From the NCBI GenBank assembly GCA_013180625.2, contig SNVD02003180.1, positions 109,264 through 173,263 on the forward strand: a stretch of 64,000 nucleotides of DNA. The letters are read 5' to 3'. The position numbers and the translations under genes were made by a program. Of this stretch, positions 37,901-48,971 are shown one piece after another (position 1 is the stretch's first letter; each line of letters opens with the position of its first letter). The DNA is from Boswellia sacra (lineage: Eukaryota; Streptophyta; Magnoliopsida; Sapindales; Burseraceae). The notes under the pieces were generated by a model. That model saw only the letters and a program-made list of their open reading frames with translations. It made no database searches and was not told the DNA's origin.

Positions 37901-40900
37901 AAACACGTAACAAGTTATACTCATAATCATTAATAAAATAAATAGATAAAATTTTGGTAACACTGAAACCAAGCATACATCACTAATGACCAAACCTTTA
38001 CAACTGAAAGAAACTAAGATAGGTGGTAATTTAACATGGTGTTATTCTGTTTATATTTAAATCCCTCCATTGAGCTAATTGAACAATAAGAAGAAGTTGC
38101 TTTTGCAGTTGTGTCTAGTCCATATTTAACTGCATATGAGAGGGTAAGCTAGAGTTTAAATACTAATTTTGAACTTTTTACATATAAGCTTAAGCTTTTA
38201 AGTAAATGGTAATTTAACATATTAAGAATTTGAGCAATTCAAAGAGTTCCTAAAAGTTCAATCCCATGAATAAATTGCATAACCACTTCACTCATAAGTA
38301 GGCCCAAACAATGAACATGATATTCAGTGATAAAGAATCTATAATTAACTTTTAGTAATTATATAAGGAAATAATCTAGTTGAGCATTTAAAAATTTCTA
38401 TTTCATTTATTTTCGTAAAGTTCAATGCCGATAGGAAGCATAATAGATTTACTTCCCCTTTTGCTTAGGTCTTGGCCACCGCATAACTAGAGACTTACTG
38501 TTAGTTTGTAGCCAGCTTGAAGATTATTGAACAATAAAATGTTCTCCTTCCCCTCCCCCAACCCCAACACCCACCCCCACCAGCACCACCACCCCCACCA
38601 CCCCACCAACAACACCACCCCCCAACCCCCCACCGCCCCCCCTCCTTTTCAAAAAAAAAAAAAAAACCCAGCCGAAATACAACAGTTTATTGATTTCTCT
38701 GCACAATTCCTTTAATTCTCCCATTAATCATTCTTCTAGATTATCTAACTTTTATTTGTTCCAATTTCTTTCTCTATCTTATATTTCGTCTACCAGTCCT
38801 GCATCCAGGTATCAGTGCCAACTCTTTTATGCTTGATTTTGCATGTTTCCAAAATATCTGAGTCAATCCAAGCACTTTTTCAAGCAGGTAAAAACCTCTA
38901 CTAACCCTTGTCTTCAATCAATCCACTACACAGTAGTTTGCACACCACTCCCAAACTTGAAATCCATTGAGCTATGACTTTGTCTAAAGAACCATCTTCT
39001 AAACGCCACTGCAAAAAAGTTAACCCAAACACAGCAAAATTGGAGCGTCCCAACAGCCACCAATAGGCAGTTAGTGAGGGGCTACCATCAGCACAATCTA
39101 CCCTTCTGTGGGATCTTGGTCATCCTTTAGCAACTACAAGTCTGCCTTCACTCCAATCATCATAATCACCACCCTCCATAGCATTGACTCCACAATGATG
39201 ATACATTTGTGCAAAACAAACTTCAGGTTGATGAAAAACATCATTTCATTTCATCACATTGCCTTGGGTTGCAACAAATTCATGTGTTTCCTTATTAGTT
39301 GAGAATCATAGGAGCCGTTTGATGCGGGGGTTTCTAAACATGGGAATGGAAATCTAAAGCCAAACCCTTATTTGGTTGGCTTATTTGGCATTTTAAACCC
39401 TAGAATTCGGTTTGATGTACATGGAGTAGTATCAAACCCTCTTAACATTTGAGTTTTAGATTCCCAAGAAACCTAAACCCATTCTTAAATATAAATATTT
39501 ATAATAAATTTAAAAATACTACTAAATTATAAAAAAATTTATATAGATAATAAATAAATAAATGTATATAAATATAATATATATTAATAAACACATGAAT
39601 TATAAATTTATAAATAAATTTAAATTTGTATATATTTATTTATTTTGTTAAATTTATTTATTCTTTGGTTAATAAATTTATATATTTATTAAGATTTATA
39701 TAATATATATCTATTATATATATTTGGGTTATCATGCAGTATATTGTCATCTATTAAGATAATATTATAAATTATATTTATAATAAATTTAAAAATCTTC
39801 AAAATTATTAACCTCATATATTTTTAATACTTTTTTGTTGCATATTAGAACATGAAAATTAACATAAGTATTTATGACATACTGGAAAAAATTTAATTAT
39901 AAAGAATTACTCACATATTGAACAAAATTAGCACATTCATATATTTAACCAAACATAATAATCTAATTCCCACAGAAGTCAATGACAAGTATCTTGTGAA
40001 CAACTAAACACAGTAATGTTGGCAAAGGGTTCAAATTTCCATTTTCAGTTTTCCACGATTTTGAAATCTTCTCTGAGTTAAAGTAAACCTCCGTACCAAA
40101 TGGCCCCATAGTGCCTTTGGGGGAGGGAAGAAAGTTCCTTATTACATCGAACCATGCAAGGATGGTTGATTTTAGGCCTTTTATAGCTATTTGGCAGATA
40201 ACATTTCTTTCTTATGGGACAAAGTTCAATTCGTGACATCTCTTTGGGCTTTACTGTCTTATGAATTAACATATATTTCTTATGGGACAAAGTTCAATTC
40301 TCGACATCTCTTTGGGCTTTAATGTCTTATGAATTCCGGGAATTCCTCCTTTCTTCTCTTATCATAATTGAGAAGCGATTATCTGATAAGGTTTACTACT
40401 TTTTCTTTTTATTGTAGGGGATTGTGGATGCTTTGGGTTTTGTCTTGGTTGTGCAAGGCTCTTTTTGAATGTCGTAATTGGGTTTTTGGTAGTTGTGAGA
40501 TGTCTTTTTTTACTGTTTTTGCTATTGTTAAATAGACAGCTTGTTCTTTATTCTATAAATCTTTTCCTTTGCACTTGATACAATTTATGTTTTCTTTTCC
40601 CAAAAAGAAGAATAAATAAATAATGGAATTGCCTTGGAAGACAGGAATCAGCACACATGCTAGTGATTACATGTCGACCTTTAAAAACTACCTAGGTCAA
40701 CATTTTACCATCACCATACATAGATTTTAGCCTTTAGAGGAAAGGCTATTCCTAGGAAACCACCCTAAGTGAAAAATTTATCTTTTGCGTAAGCACTTAA
40801 AACTGAGAGTCAACCCACGAGTGAAATTATGATAAAACAAAGGATTATCTTAAGAATGAATTTGAAATTCAAGAGTGATAACAATTCCAATAAGCCTAAG

Positions 40901-43900
40901 AGTGAAACTAATTTTCTTGAGACCACAAAACCAACTCTCAACCTGTTAATAAAACTTCAAATCTAAAAGTTGATATAGTAATTTTATAGGTTTTGACTCT
41001 TTTCTAAAGTCTATAAATAAAATTATAGTCTAGTGATTAATGTGCCAGACATGTCCGCTAGTCAAGGCATTTTCAAGCCTCCCATGGATTATTCCATCTT
41101 TTTACAAATTCTTCAACACAGTTTGAGCCAACTTAGCAATAATCAAGACTTCGTCCTCCTCTACCTAACTAACAGATTACTTTGCGAACATTTGAGTTGA
41201 CAACCTGCTATGTTCTCTCTAGATCAAGTTTCATGTTTTCTCAACTATTGGCGACATTCACCTAATACAACGTATTGCATTTTTAACCAACTCACCAGGA
41301 GTCAAGTTTTAATGAGCAAGGAGAAGGATGAAGAATCTATAATTAAGTTTTAGTCATCATTTTAGAAATTTACCTATTACTTTTTTCAACTAGATTTATT
41401 TCCCAAGATTTGAATTTCTTAGTTAAGTAGTTTTGATATTATTTAATGAAAGCAGATTTCTATTTCATATAGTTTAGGTCTTGGTCACAATATAATTACA
41501 GCATTATTCTTAGTTTCGTAGCAAATTTGATGATTGTAGCACAACAAAATATGTTTTCCCTCTATTCTATTGGTTTTCTAAATAATTCCATTTGTTTTCT
41601 CCCTACTTTTCACTGTTTCATTATCTATCTAAATTACTGGCTATCAGTGTCGTCATTTAGAGTTAAAAAACAAAGATTTTGGAGTCTAACATAACTGATA
41701 AACTAGGAACGTAAGAAAAAAATACTTATATTCATACAAAGGAATATGCTCTTTCCATGTGCGGATGTGATTGGATTGGTTGTTTTGATGGTTTGTGGTG
41801 CACGGGCATGGGTTAGTGATAATCACTTCTGGTGATTTGGGTTGGTATTTTTGTTGGCGAGTGCAACAGTGGTTGTAGTTGTGGTTGCGCATTTGCAGTG
41901 GATGTGGTATGTGTCAGTGCAACGCTTGTAGTGTGTATTATGGATTTGAGAAGGTGGTGCAAATTTACTATGGCAGTGTGTGGGCTGGTGTCATGCAATG
42001 GTAGTGTGTTGGTGCAGGCTAGTGGTGCACGATAGTTGGCGGAACAGTGGTTTCCATAAGGACTAGGTTGTTTAATTTGTATTGTGGCTGATCTTGCTCG
42101 ATGATTTCAATTCGGGTTAGGTTTTTCATGATTTGGATTGTGGCAAAATTGATGATGTGGTTACGGATAAGTGGGAATTTGTACAATCTTCTTCTTTCGG
42201 AGTCAAGTAAATGAGGAGAGATCTACTAAATGTACATATTTGAAGAAGCAAATATCATCCTAATAGACAGCAAAGCATCAGATTCCATGCTCCACCAGGT
42301 CATTGAAAGTACCTGTTCTTGATATGCCCTTATGTCATTTGACTGTCTCAATTTCAACTCAACAGCCGACTGTATCTTCTCAATAATGACTTCCTGGTTC
42401 AAAAGACTCACCTGCATATCAATACACAGTTCTTCTTAGAGAAAAGGACTTTAAATTTTATTTATATAATACCCTTCAGGTATTTTAATTATATACCATT
42501 CCTATTATTAGCAGAACATCAACATATACTATTGCAATATCAAGGTATTTTCATTACAAGTCCAGGCATCCATGAACTACCTAGCCACTAAAGTATCACT
42601 ACCTAGGCCATGCATGCGTTAGACAACGAGTAATCATAACTAAATTCCTTGATAGGTCATTCTGTGATACTAGGAAGGTATCACATAGGAGAGAGGTCGG
42701 AACCATTGATAAGGATTTATCACTCTTATCTAAAACTTCTCATCCTCATTCTAGGGTTTATAATAAAATAATATTTAGACAGGATAGAAGGACGGGTTCA
42801 AGAGCCCTCAAAGTTTACACAGTTTTGATACAATCTTTGGACTATTGAATACAAGCATCTGCATAATTAATAACCTCCAAAGTGCTCCAAAGTGCTTGGA
42901 TATAATAAGAAATTGTGTTAAAAAAGCAGTGCTGTGGATCCTTCCTCATATATATATATATATATATAAAGAACAGTGCTAGACGGAAGTGCAGCAGTGT
43001 AGCTCATTGACTGAGAAAGAAAAGAGTAAAATAAATAATTTTTGAACAAGTGCATTATGAAATAAAAAATTTAGATCATTAAAGGAATATGAAAATCAAC
43101 TGGGCAAATTTAGATCATTATTTCTGGATTAAATACACAAAAGTACAATTGAAATTTCTTCACATATTGTTAGTAGGCATCCATCCCTGCTTGTGATTAA
43201 CCAATCAAACTATTATGATGTTCTCTTCATCATTTATCAACCGCAAATGGTTATCATTATACAAAATCAACATTTGGATTACTTTGCTCCTGTATTGTAA
43301 TGTTAATTGTAAAGAAAGAAAAAAAGAATTGGAAAGAAACAGGAGCTCTTGTGCAACATGAGTTACCGTTTCTATAAAAATTCTGTATTGCACAAATTCC
43401 ATTTTTCAATTCATATTCGAATTCTCCTCTACTTTGGTATGTTGTTATAAAAAGCATACATGGTCTTCATCAAAACAGAAGGAGGGATGGCAAAGTGGTG
43501 CACTCAGCTAAAGTCCTTGGAAATCTATCTCTAAGGAGCTTCCTTTTTTAACAATTTTTGACTTAAAGATTGGACATAGTATGAACATTTGCTTTTGGAA
43601 AGATAAATTGTTGGGGGATGATTATCCGTGTGATAGATACCCACGTCTCTGCATACTTCACATCAACAATATCCTACTATCAAAGATTATCCAAATTGAG
43701 TCGGAATATTAGTTATAGATGGACTTTGAATGAAAGGGAGATCGTAGAATACTTTTCCTGGGAAATTATAGTATACTTTTCCTATCCCATTCCGAGATCT
43801 TGTTCTTTATCCTAACTGAGCAGACTTTTTTTTTTCCATAAGAAGCTTTAAAAATATATTGGTAAAGATACAGAGAGATTACTTTAGTGGATTATATATC

Positions 43901-46900
43901 AACCGAAGATGTTAAAAAGATCAAGGAAGGGGTAACAATTCAAATCCAATCTTGTATCTCCCTTTTCACTACATTAATACAGTTCAAGTTTCATTTTCCG
44001 TAAAAATATAGAAACAAAAATAATCATTTAAAGAATGTGAGGTAATGGTTGTTGATGCCAGTTTTGGCAGGATCATTGGCTTGGAGATGTACCTTTCTCT
44101 TCATTATTCCAAATCTTTTATCTAGAGCTCACAATGGTTCAATTCATAATAGACAGTTTTTCCTAATGCACTTATGAGGGGAATCTTGATCTTTTTATTA
44201 AATTAAAAGGTATCTTCTCTTATTTCCTTAATTGAGAATGTTAAATTGGATATTTGAAAGATTCTTTAAATCTTTAGTTGGTTTTCTCGCAAATCTTTCT
44301 TTAATTGGCTGATTACTGAAACTCCTTTGGAGCATTTTAAACCTGCAGAAATGATATGGAAAGCAAAATTTACTCCCAAGGTTCAGTTTCTATCTTCGTT
44401 GGTTGCTCATGGAAAGGTCAATATTTATGATGTCACTGAGAGAAGATACCAGGTATTTGTTTTGTCTCCTAACCAGTATGCTAAGTGTACAAGGGAAAGT
44501 GAGAAGTATAGATCATTTATTACTTCATTGTCCAGTTGCTTTAAAAATAGACTCGTAATGAAGCTAAAAATGTTTAGCCAATTCTGAACTTCAGACTTCC
44601 TTTTATTTGTTGAATATCATAATGCTTTTGGAGGAGAAAAACGTAGGGTTTTAAGGAGATATTGTCTCTTTGCTACATTTTGGGTCATATCGTGTAAAAT
44701 GAACAAGAGAATTTTTCAACACTTGTCAGAAAAGGATGTCAATACATTATAGGAGAATTATTCATGTTCTTGCTCCCTTGCGGGTTTTAATTATAAAAGA
44801 ATTTCAAGGGATTTGTTCTCCTTTTTCAATAGGATTGGGAAGTATATGGTGACCTTTTTCATTCAGATAACTTTGTTGCTTCTTCTGCTCCTCATAAAGC
44901 AAAAAATTGAGTTGACTAGATAAAAAGACAAAAACTGAAGAATAAACTAAGAAATATAAATTGTAGATGCGACAACCTGATTTCTAAGACACAATTAATC
45001 AGACAACTATATAATGAATATTTTTAAATTTCCTTGAACAAAACAGATTTGGTTAAAAATAAAAAATAAAAAGTGTACCTCTTTCTTAGTTGGGTGCACA
45101 TTTACATCAACATGCTCAAACGGTACCACAATCGACATATAGATGAAGGGTTTTGACGCCTTAGGTAGTGTTGCAGCATATACAATTTCAACAGCTCGCT
45201 TCAAAGCAGTACACTCAACCAGTCTATCTGGAGCATATAAAAAGAATATAGGAGGAATCATAAATTAAATGACTATCGAGTAACCAAAAACAATTTGCAA
45301 TTTAAACAATTTGCATAAATTAGTTCGACATCCTAAGGTAATAGATAGTTTTAAACACTATATATATATATATATATATATATCTAATCAATTTGCTTAC
45401 ATTAACATGGAATTTTTTTTCTTTATGTCCTGTGAAAGCACCTTGAATGGGCTAAAATTAAATTGTCTAAAACAAGAAAAGAAATACTCGAAAGGAAACA
45501 AATATTAGAGAAGTTCAAACATTGACCAAACCTTGTTTAACATGTAAGGATGAAAAGTTAACCAGGCCAGAAGGAGAAAGGCTTTTTTTTTTTTTTTGGG
45601 TTTAAGAAACAGAAAATATATGAATGCAAGAAGAATCAATATAAGCCAAAACACAAATCATCTAATCACAGCTTCCTAATTATTCTGAATCAAAAGAGAA
45701 CAGAATATCCTCAAATTCATTGAGAACAAACACCCAAAGAGAAGCAAGAATATGGATCCTATCTCATCAAATATCAGCACCTTCCTCCGTGGTGTTATCA
45801 AAATTTATTGTATCTGTTCTAACCAAATGACACAAAAGACTGCCACCTACAACAATTCCAGAAGACCTTTGTCCTCCTCCAAATTCACAAAATTCCTCCA
45901 TCAGTAATGAAACCCAAGACTTATGAATCAATCAAACTAAGTCTGCAGCAACACACGATTATTGCCCCTATTATAAAGCAATAGGACAATGAAGAAATAA
46001 ATTATGAACATATTATGAATCTCTATTACTTTCACAGACCAATGTAGAAGAAGAAAAACTTTTGGTCTTCTTTGCTGAACCAAATCACAAGTATTAAGCT
46101 TATCTTTTGCAATTATTCATACCAAAATTTGAACTTCCCCTGACAACTTCGTCTTCCAAATCTGTCCAGCTAGTTCAAATCACTGAAGTTTAGAGTCAAA
46201 CTTCAATTTGTAGAAAAATTAAGCTAAAAAATTTTTTTTCCATTCATAATCTGTTTATTTTATCATCAAGAAGAAACCAACGCATACAATCAATCAACAT
46301 CATTAAGATAAGGCGAGCCTTCAATTTCCCCACCATTCATGTTTCTGAAAGAATTAAAGTTCCAACCTCTTTATGCCCCAAGCAGTGATCTTTAATAGTC
46401 GCACAAAAAAGAGAAGAAGTTCTATATAACCAGACAATAAGAAGCTAAAGAATCCAAACTGGCCCAAATATCCTTCCAAAAAGTAGACTTTCCACTGTAC
46501 CAGTCATCAATCTGGTCTCAGTAAGAAATTCTTGATATCCTAGAGCAATCTTGTAACAGAGTTTCTATATCCACTTTAGCATCTGAAACTCATATTTGCT
46601 TTATGCATGCCAAAGGGTGTTGCTTTTCATTGGAAATCTCTATAGCAATTTACCTAAAAGAGCCAGAGTTCCTCTTCTCAATATCACCAAGCTCCAATCC
46701 AGAATAATTCCTGGGTCTAGAAACTATCTCCCACCTTACAATATGATCTTTCTTCCCTTCTTCATAACACATAATGATTGAACTAATAAGCTGGAAAACC
46801 TGTAACTTTAAAGAATCATATCTCTTGAAAAAAATTCTAAAGAATCATATCTCTTGAAAAAATTCAGCAAAAGACAACCATCAAACCTTCTTTCAAGGGT

Positions 46901-48971
46901 CTTTTTGTATAAAGGGATTGTGTTATCGTTTCTCATTTACAGTTTCTGGGCGATGCCATTTCTTTCCTACCGTGGAGGAAAAGATAGCAAATTTGCTATT
47001 TAAAATTCCAAAAAGGTAGCTAGCAGGTTGAGAAGCTGCTAGTGGCATTATTCAAAATTCATTAGTAATATTATACATGTGTAACAAATGGGAGTTACAA
47101 GCTTTTCTTTTTTCCTTTTTTCTTTTTTTTCAATGCCCTTTACTTTTCCATTTGCATTCTGTTGTTACAAGTAGCGATAGTTAGTAAAAAAAAAAAAAAA
47201 AAAAAAATTCACCCTTCCCAATAGATATGAGAACAATAAATCAATACATAGGGATGTTCAATCCTGATACTCCATTAAAATATTTTCCTATTTTCAAGCA
47301 CAGGATAGATCTTGCTTACCATTAATAAAAAGCACCATTGTTGTTTTCTTTGCCACATAATTTGAATTTGAGATGAAGCCATCCATCTTGAAGACCAAAC
47401 CTGAAGGTTCATTATCTGAAGCTTCTATATTCATCAAATTACGAGCAACCGACACCCCATAAACAGTTCTAATAGAATCAAGTCTTGATGATGTGGAAAC
47501 TGAGTGAACATCTGCTCTTGCAGCTCCATGCTGATTATGAAAGCAAATTAAAATCACTTTACCAAGCCTACAACAGGAGTTCTAAACAAAATATAGTGCC
47601 ATTTAAATGATAACAATGATTTTCATATTACAAAGACCAACCTTTCTGCAAGAGAAGCTCACGTTTGTGTGATGAATGGCTAACCGACTTAGCAAATCAA
47701 CAATTTTTGTGTAATCATCAGCAGAATTTTGAAGTGTCTTCCTCCGAGCAATCATGTTGTAGAACAAATTCTCCACCTAACACATATAAATAAGATTAAA
47801 AGAAAATGAAGAAAAGGATGGAAAGTTTATTAGAATTGCCAGTAACAAAGCAAGGCTCACAAATGAAATTTCTTAAATTTCTTAATTGATTATATCTCCC
47901 ATAAGGTGAATAAAACTCATCATATCTTATAAAAACCAGAACCAACTGGAACTGAACAGAGTCATAGGTAATTGTAACAACATATTATAACCACGAAAAA
48001 CTCAAATCCATTCCATATAATTCCTAACACGAAAACACCGTGACTCCGATTCAAAATCTCTCTACTTCCAAATCATTAGTGAATTCCAAACTTGTCACTA
48101 CCATAGACAAAATAGATTGACAGGAAGCCAAAATGTCTCATTCATACCATTATCTGTGTCCCTTTCACAGCAGCACATGCCTTTGGCTCATTCTCCATCA
48201 CACCATCTCTATATGATACCCTGAACAACAATAACTTCCCAATATCACATTAAAAAAAAAAAAACAATCCTCCAATCGAATACAAAAAAATAAAATGATT
48301 CAATTAAACTAGCATTTAAAACATCATAATTTGCTCATTACTCAATAAAATAATCAATTTTTACTTCTGATTTCACTCTCCTGAATTTTCAACAGTAGTA
48401 ATTGCAGAGTAAATTAGTCGAAGCACGCGCACCTATATCCATGCAACTGGCCTCTCGTAATGGTTGTGACGGTCACGTGACCAACATATGTCATGCTCGC
48501 CAAAGCCTCGCCTCGAAATCCCATCGATTTGATCGAATGTAAGTCCTCGTACTCGCGCAACTTCGATGTTGTGTGCCTCTCACAAAGTATCGGTAAGTCC
48601 TCATACTAAAACAGTAAAACAAAAACAAATTAAATTTCCAATGCTTTCCGTTCGTTCCACGAGAAAACTAACGAGAAAATAGAATAGTCGTTATATATGC
48701 GTACACGAATGCCGTGGCCGTCGTCAGAGACTTGAATGAGCTTGAGTCCACCATCCTTTACGACGACGTTTACGGAAGTGGAACCGGCATCGAGAGAATT
48801 CTCAACCAGCTCTTTAACAGCGGAGACTGGCCGTTGGATAACTTCACCAGCTGCGATTCTGTTGACGACCGATTCATCTAGGCGGTGGATTTTGGGTGGA
48901 TCCTTGGGTGGTGAGTCTACTGTCACTGTCACTTCTTCTGTCTCCATCACATCCATTACATGCAATTGCAA
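25936..48971 (-). CDS. MLH1: DNA mismatch repair protein MLH1, 16 coding exons, 742 aa
   Basis: Coding exons, 5' to 3': 48705-48971, 48433-48605, 48148-48220, 47642-47776, 47320-47530, 45079-45227, 42313-42411, 36323-36392, 34591-34726, 32542-32636, 32343-32451, 31690-31855, 28536-28697, 27284-27458, 26441-26604, 25936-25980. All have GT-AG introns and join in phase to 2,229 nt, matching the roughly 740-aa plant family. MLH1 is the shared subunit of MutL heterodimers that act after MutS mismatch recognition in the nucleus, and in meiotic crossover. The GHKL ATPase motifs are intact: [10 protein letters not shown] (54-63), DDGHGI (83-88), GFRGEAL (118-124). The C-terminal PMS1-binding domain ends in the conserved FERC (739-742). 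Start choice is open: residues 1, 6 or 9 are methionines. The gene spans 23 kb because introns 6, 7 and 12 hold transposon debris. Confidence 0.97.
26441..26604 (-). CDS. MLH1: MLH1 exon 15
   Basis: Encodes the acidic [17 protein letters not shown] and then [18 protein letters not shown]. Acceptor GGTCACAG, donor GTAGGA. Confidence 0.95.
27284..27458 (-). CDS. MLH1: MLH1 exon 14
   Basis: Begins [13 protein letters not shown], includes [20 protein letters not shown], and ends phase 1 at donor GTATGG. An internal GTGAAG after NPSG is read through, not spliced, because the frame continues as family-like sequence. Confidence 0.9.
28536..28697 (-). CDS. MLH1: MLH1 exon 13
   Basis: 54 codons from [17 protein letters not shown] to VLCLGND, including [13 protein letters not shown]. 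Acceptor TTGTATAG, donor GTAAGT. Confidence 0.95.
29460..29880 (+). mobile_element. LINE 3' fragment with A tail in MLH1 intron 12
   Basis: Plus-strand remnants of the LINE ORF2 end ([11 protein letters not shown], then a [12 protein letters not shown] block) are followed by 3' sequence ending in a run of A at about 29869-29879. Inserted antisense to MLH1. Decayed. Confidence 0.6.
30100..30320 (+). repeat. LTR-like fragment in MLH1 intron 12
   Basis: TTTGATTTTATTTTCCTAA, TTAGGTATTAGCTACTATAA and a following AATAAAG are shared in order with 36530-36735 in intron 7. Both are direct copies of an old LTR-type repeat at moderate divergence. No clean ends. Confidence 0.5.
30579..31040 (-). pseudogene. 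LINE reverse-transcriptase zinc-binding (zf-RVT) domain remnant
   Basis: A minus-strand ORF of 150 codons has the plant LINE zf-RVT pattern: [37 protein letters not shown], then [21 protein letters not shown], with the Cys-x2-Cys and His...Cys pattern kept. RT-like sequence upstream (31040-31560) is too decayed to translate. It lies in MLH1 intron 12 in the sense orientation. Confidence 0.8.
31690..31855 (-). CDS. MLH1: MLH1 exon 12
   Basis: Encodes [20 protein letters not shown] to DDLKEKIAE. Acceptor TTTTACAG, donor GTAACA. Confidence 0.95.
32343..32451 (-). CDS. MLH1: MLH1 exon 11
   Basis: Encodes [20 protein letters not shown] and [12 protein letters not shown]. Acceptor CTCTGCAG, donor GTAGTA. 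Confidence 0.95.
32542..32636 (-). CDS. MLH1: MLH1 exon 10
   Basis: Encodes [20 protein letters not shown]. Acceptor AGTGTAG, donor GTAACA, phases 2 to 1. Confidence 0.93.
33260..33725 (-). mobile_element. LTR-like element in MLH1 intron 9, minus orientation
   Basis: Read on the minus strand it begins TGTAGGACCCATT and ends CTCTAAAAGAGG...CTCCACA, with a TATA-like CCTATAAATAGG inside. The 466-bp TGT...ACA unit has no adjoining coding sequence and no matching 5-bp flank, so it is an LTR or solo LTR with eroded target duplication. Confidence 0.6.
34591..34726 (-). CDS. MLH1: MLH1 exon 9
   Basis: Encodes [20 protein letters not shown], then RLHAYLQNK and a serine-rich linker between the ATPase and C-terminal domains. 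Acceptor TAAATAG, donor GTATTG. Confidence 0.93.
36323..36392 (-). CDS. MLH1: MLH1 exon 8
   Basis: Short linker exon, [19 protein letters not shown] and onward. Acceptor TGTGACAG, donor GTATGG. It is poorly conserved in sequence, but phase and position fit. Confidence 0.85.
36530..36735 (+). repeat. LTR-like fragment in MLH1 intron 7
   Basis: Direct-orientation relative of 30100-30320, sharing TTTGATTTTATTTTCC, AATAGGTATTGGCTACTA and GGGGCTTAG-type phrases. Unclear ends. Confidence 0.5.
38320..38830 (+). mobile_element. Copia-type LTR remnant with PBS-like end in MLH1 intron 7
   Basis: Shares AAAGAATCTATAATTAA, AGGTCTTGG, a TAGTTTGTAGC-like block and ACAATAAAATGTT in order with 41310-41660. 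It is followed near 38808 by AGGTATCAGTGCC, resembling the tRNA-Met primer-binding site of copia elements. Interrupted by the C-rich tract at 38544-38650. Confidence 0.5.
38544..38666. repeat. C-rich low-complexity tract (G-rich on the MLH1 transcript)
   Basis: About 105 bases of C with A interruptions, followed by about 14 A. Read on the minus strand, the sense strand of MLH1, it has many runs of 3-6 G separated by short spacers, so several G-quadruplexes could form in pre-mRNA or DNA. The ORFs here are composition artefacts. Confidence 0.9.
39311..40107. mobile_element. Harbinger-like non-autonomous element in MLH1 intron 7
   Basis: Left end GGAGCCGTTTGATGCGGGGG and, reversed, right end GGGGCCATTTGGTACGGAGG form the inverted repeats. 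ATA flanks both sides (39308-39310, 40108-40110). AT-rich interior. Same family as 21314-22475. Confidence 0.8.
40110..40620 (+). mobile_element. LINE 3' tail remnant with internal 66-bp duplication
   Basis: Repeated phrases TTTCTTATGGGACAAAGTTC...CATCTCTTTGGGCTTTA...TGTCTTATGAATT at about 40208 and 40276 translate to the LWDKVxFxxSLWA-type end of LINE ORF2. The region ends A-rich near 40600-40620. Decayed, in MLH1 intron 7. Confidence 0.55.
41310..41660 (+). mobile_element. Second copia-type LTR remnant in MLH1 intron 7
   Basis: Direct-orientation relative of 38320-38830 about 3 kb away. Near 41637 it is followed by TGGCTATCAGTGTCG, again resembling a primer-binding site. Divergence is high. 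Confidence 0.45.
42313..42411 (-). CDS. MLH1: MLH1 exon 7
   Basis: 33 codons, [20 protein letters not shown] to YQEQ. Acceptor TATGCAG, donor GTACTT. Introns on both sides are long (5.9 kb and 2.7 kb). Confidence 0.95.
43470..44880 (+). pseudogene. LINE ORF2 3' remnant in MLH1 intron 6
   Basis: Plus-strand fragments in order: [19 protein letters not shown] (RT thumb), then zf-RVT text ([37 protein letters not shown]), then a decayed C-terminal tail near 44620-44830. Many stops and shifts. Inserted antisense to MLH1. Confidence 0.7.
45079..45227 (-). CDS. MLH1: MLH1 exon 6
   Basis: Encodes [32 protein letters not shown] and [10 protein letters not shown]. Acceptor TGCTCCAG, donor GTACAC. Confidence 0.95.
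45359..45383. repeat. (TA)n microsatellite in MLH1 intron 5
   Basis: Alternating T and A for about 25 bases. Confidence 0.85.
45575..46870 (-). mobile_element. LINE remnant with A tail in MLH1 intron 5, minus orientation
   Basis: A T run of about 15 at 45582-45597 is the A tail on the minus strand. Upstream, in element sense, are zf-RVT-like scraps near 45960-46140, including a reading similar to [10 protein letters not shown]. Also noted: a 34-base direct repeat near 46800-46860. Heavily decayed. Confidence 0.5.
47320..47530 (-). CDS. MLH1: MLH1 exon 5
   Basis: Encodes [29 protein letters not shown] and [16 protein letters not shown]. Acceptor ATAATCAG, donor GTAAGC, ends phase 1. Confidence 0.95.
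47642..47776 (-). CDS. MLH1: MLH1 exon 4
   Basis: 45 codons, [20 protein letters not shown] to NVSFSCRK. Acceptor GTGTTAG, donor GTTGGT. Confidence 0.95.
48148..48220 (-). CDS. MLH1: MLH1 exon 3
   Basis: Encodes [20 protein letters not shown] then TQIM. Acceptor TTGTTCAG, donor GTATGA. Confidence 0.95.
48433..48605 (-). CDS. MLH1: MLH1 exon 2
   Basis: Encodes [36 protein letters not shown] and onward; holds ATP-binding motif III. Acceptor TGTTTTAG, donor GTGCGC, ends phase 2. Confidence 0.95.
48705..48971 (-). CDS. MLH1: MLH1 exon 1 with start
   Basis: 89 codons ending at GHGIR before donor GTACGC. Contains [19 protein letters not shown] and motifs I and II. Methionines at residues 1, 6 and 9 could each start translation; ATG 48969-48971 gives the longest product. 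Confidence 0.93.

Noticed and set aside
38524..38724. Gly/Val-rich and Pro/His-rich ORFs on both strands
   Set aside because: Both are composition artefacts of the C-rich tract in MLH1 intron 7.
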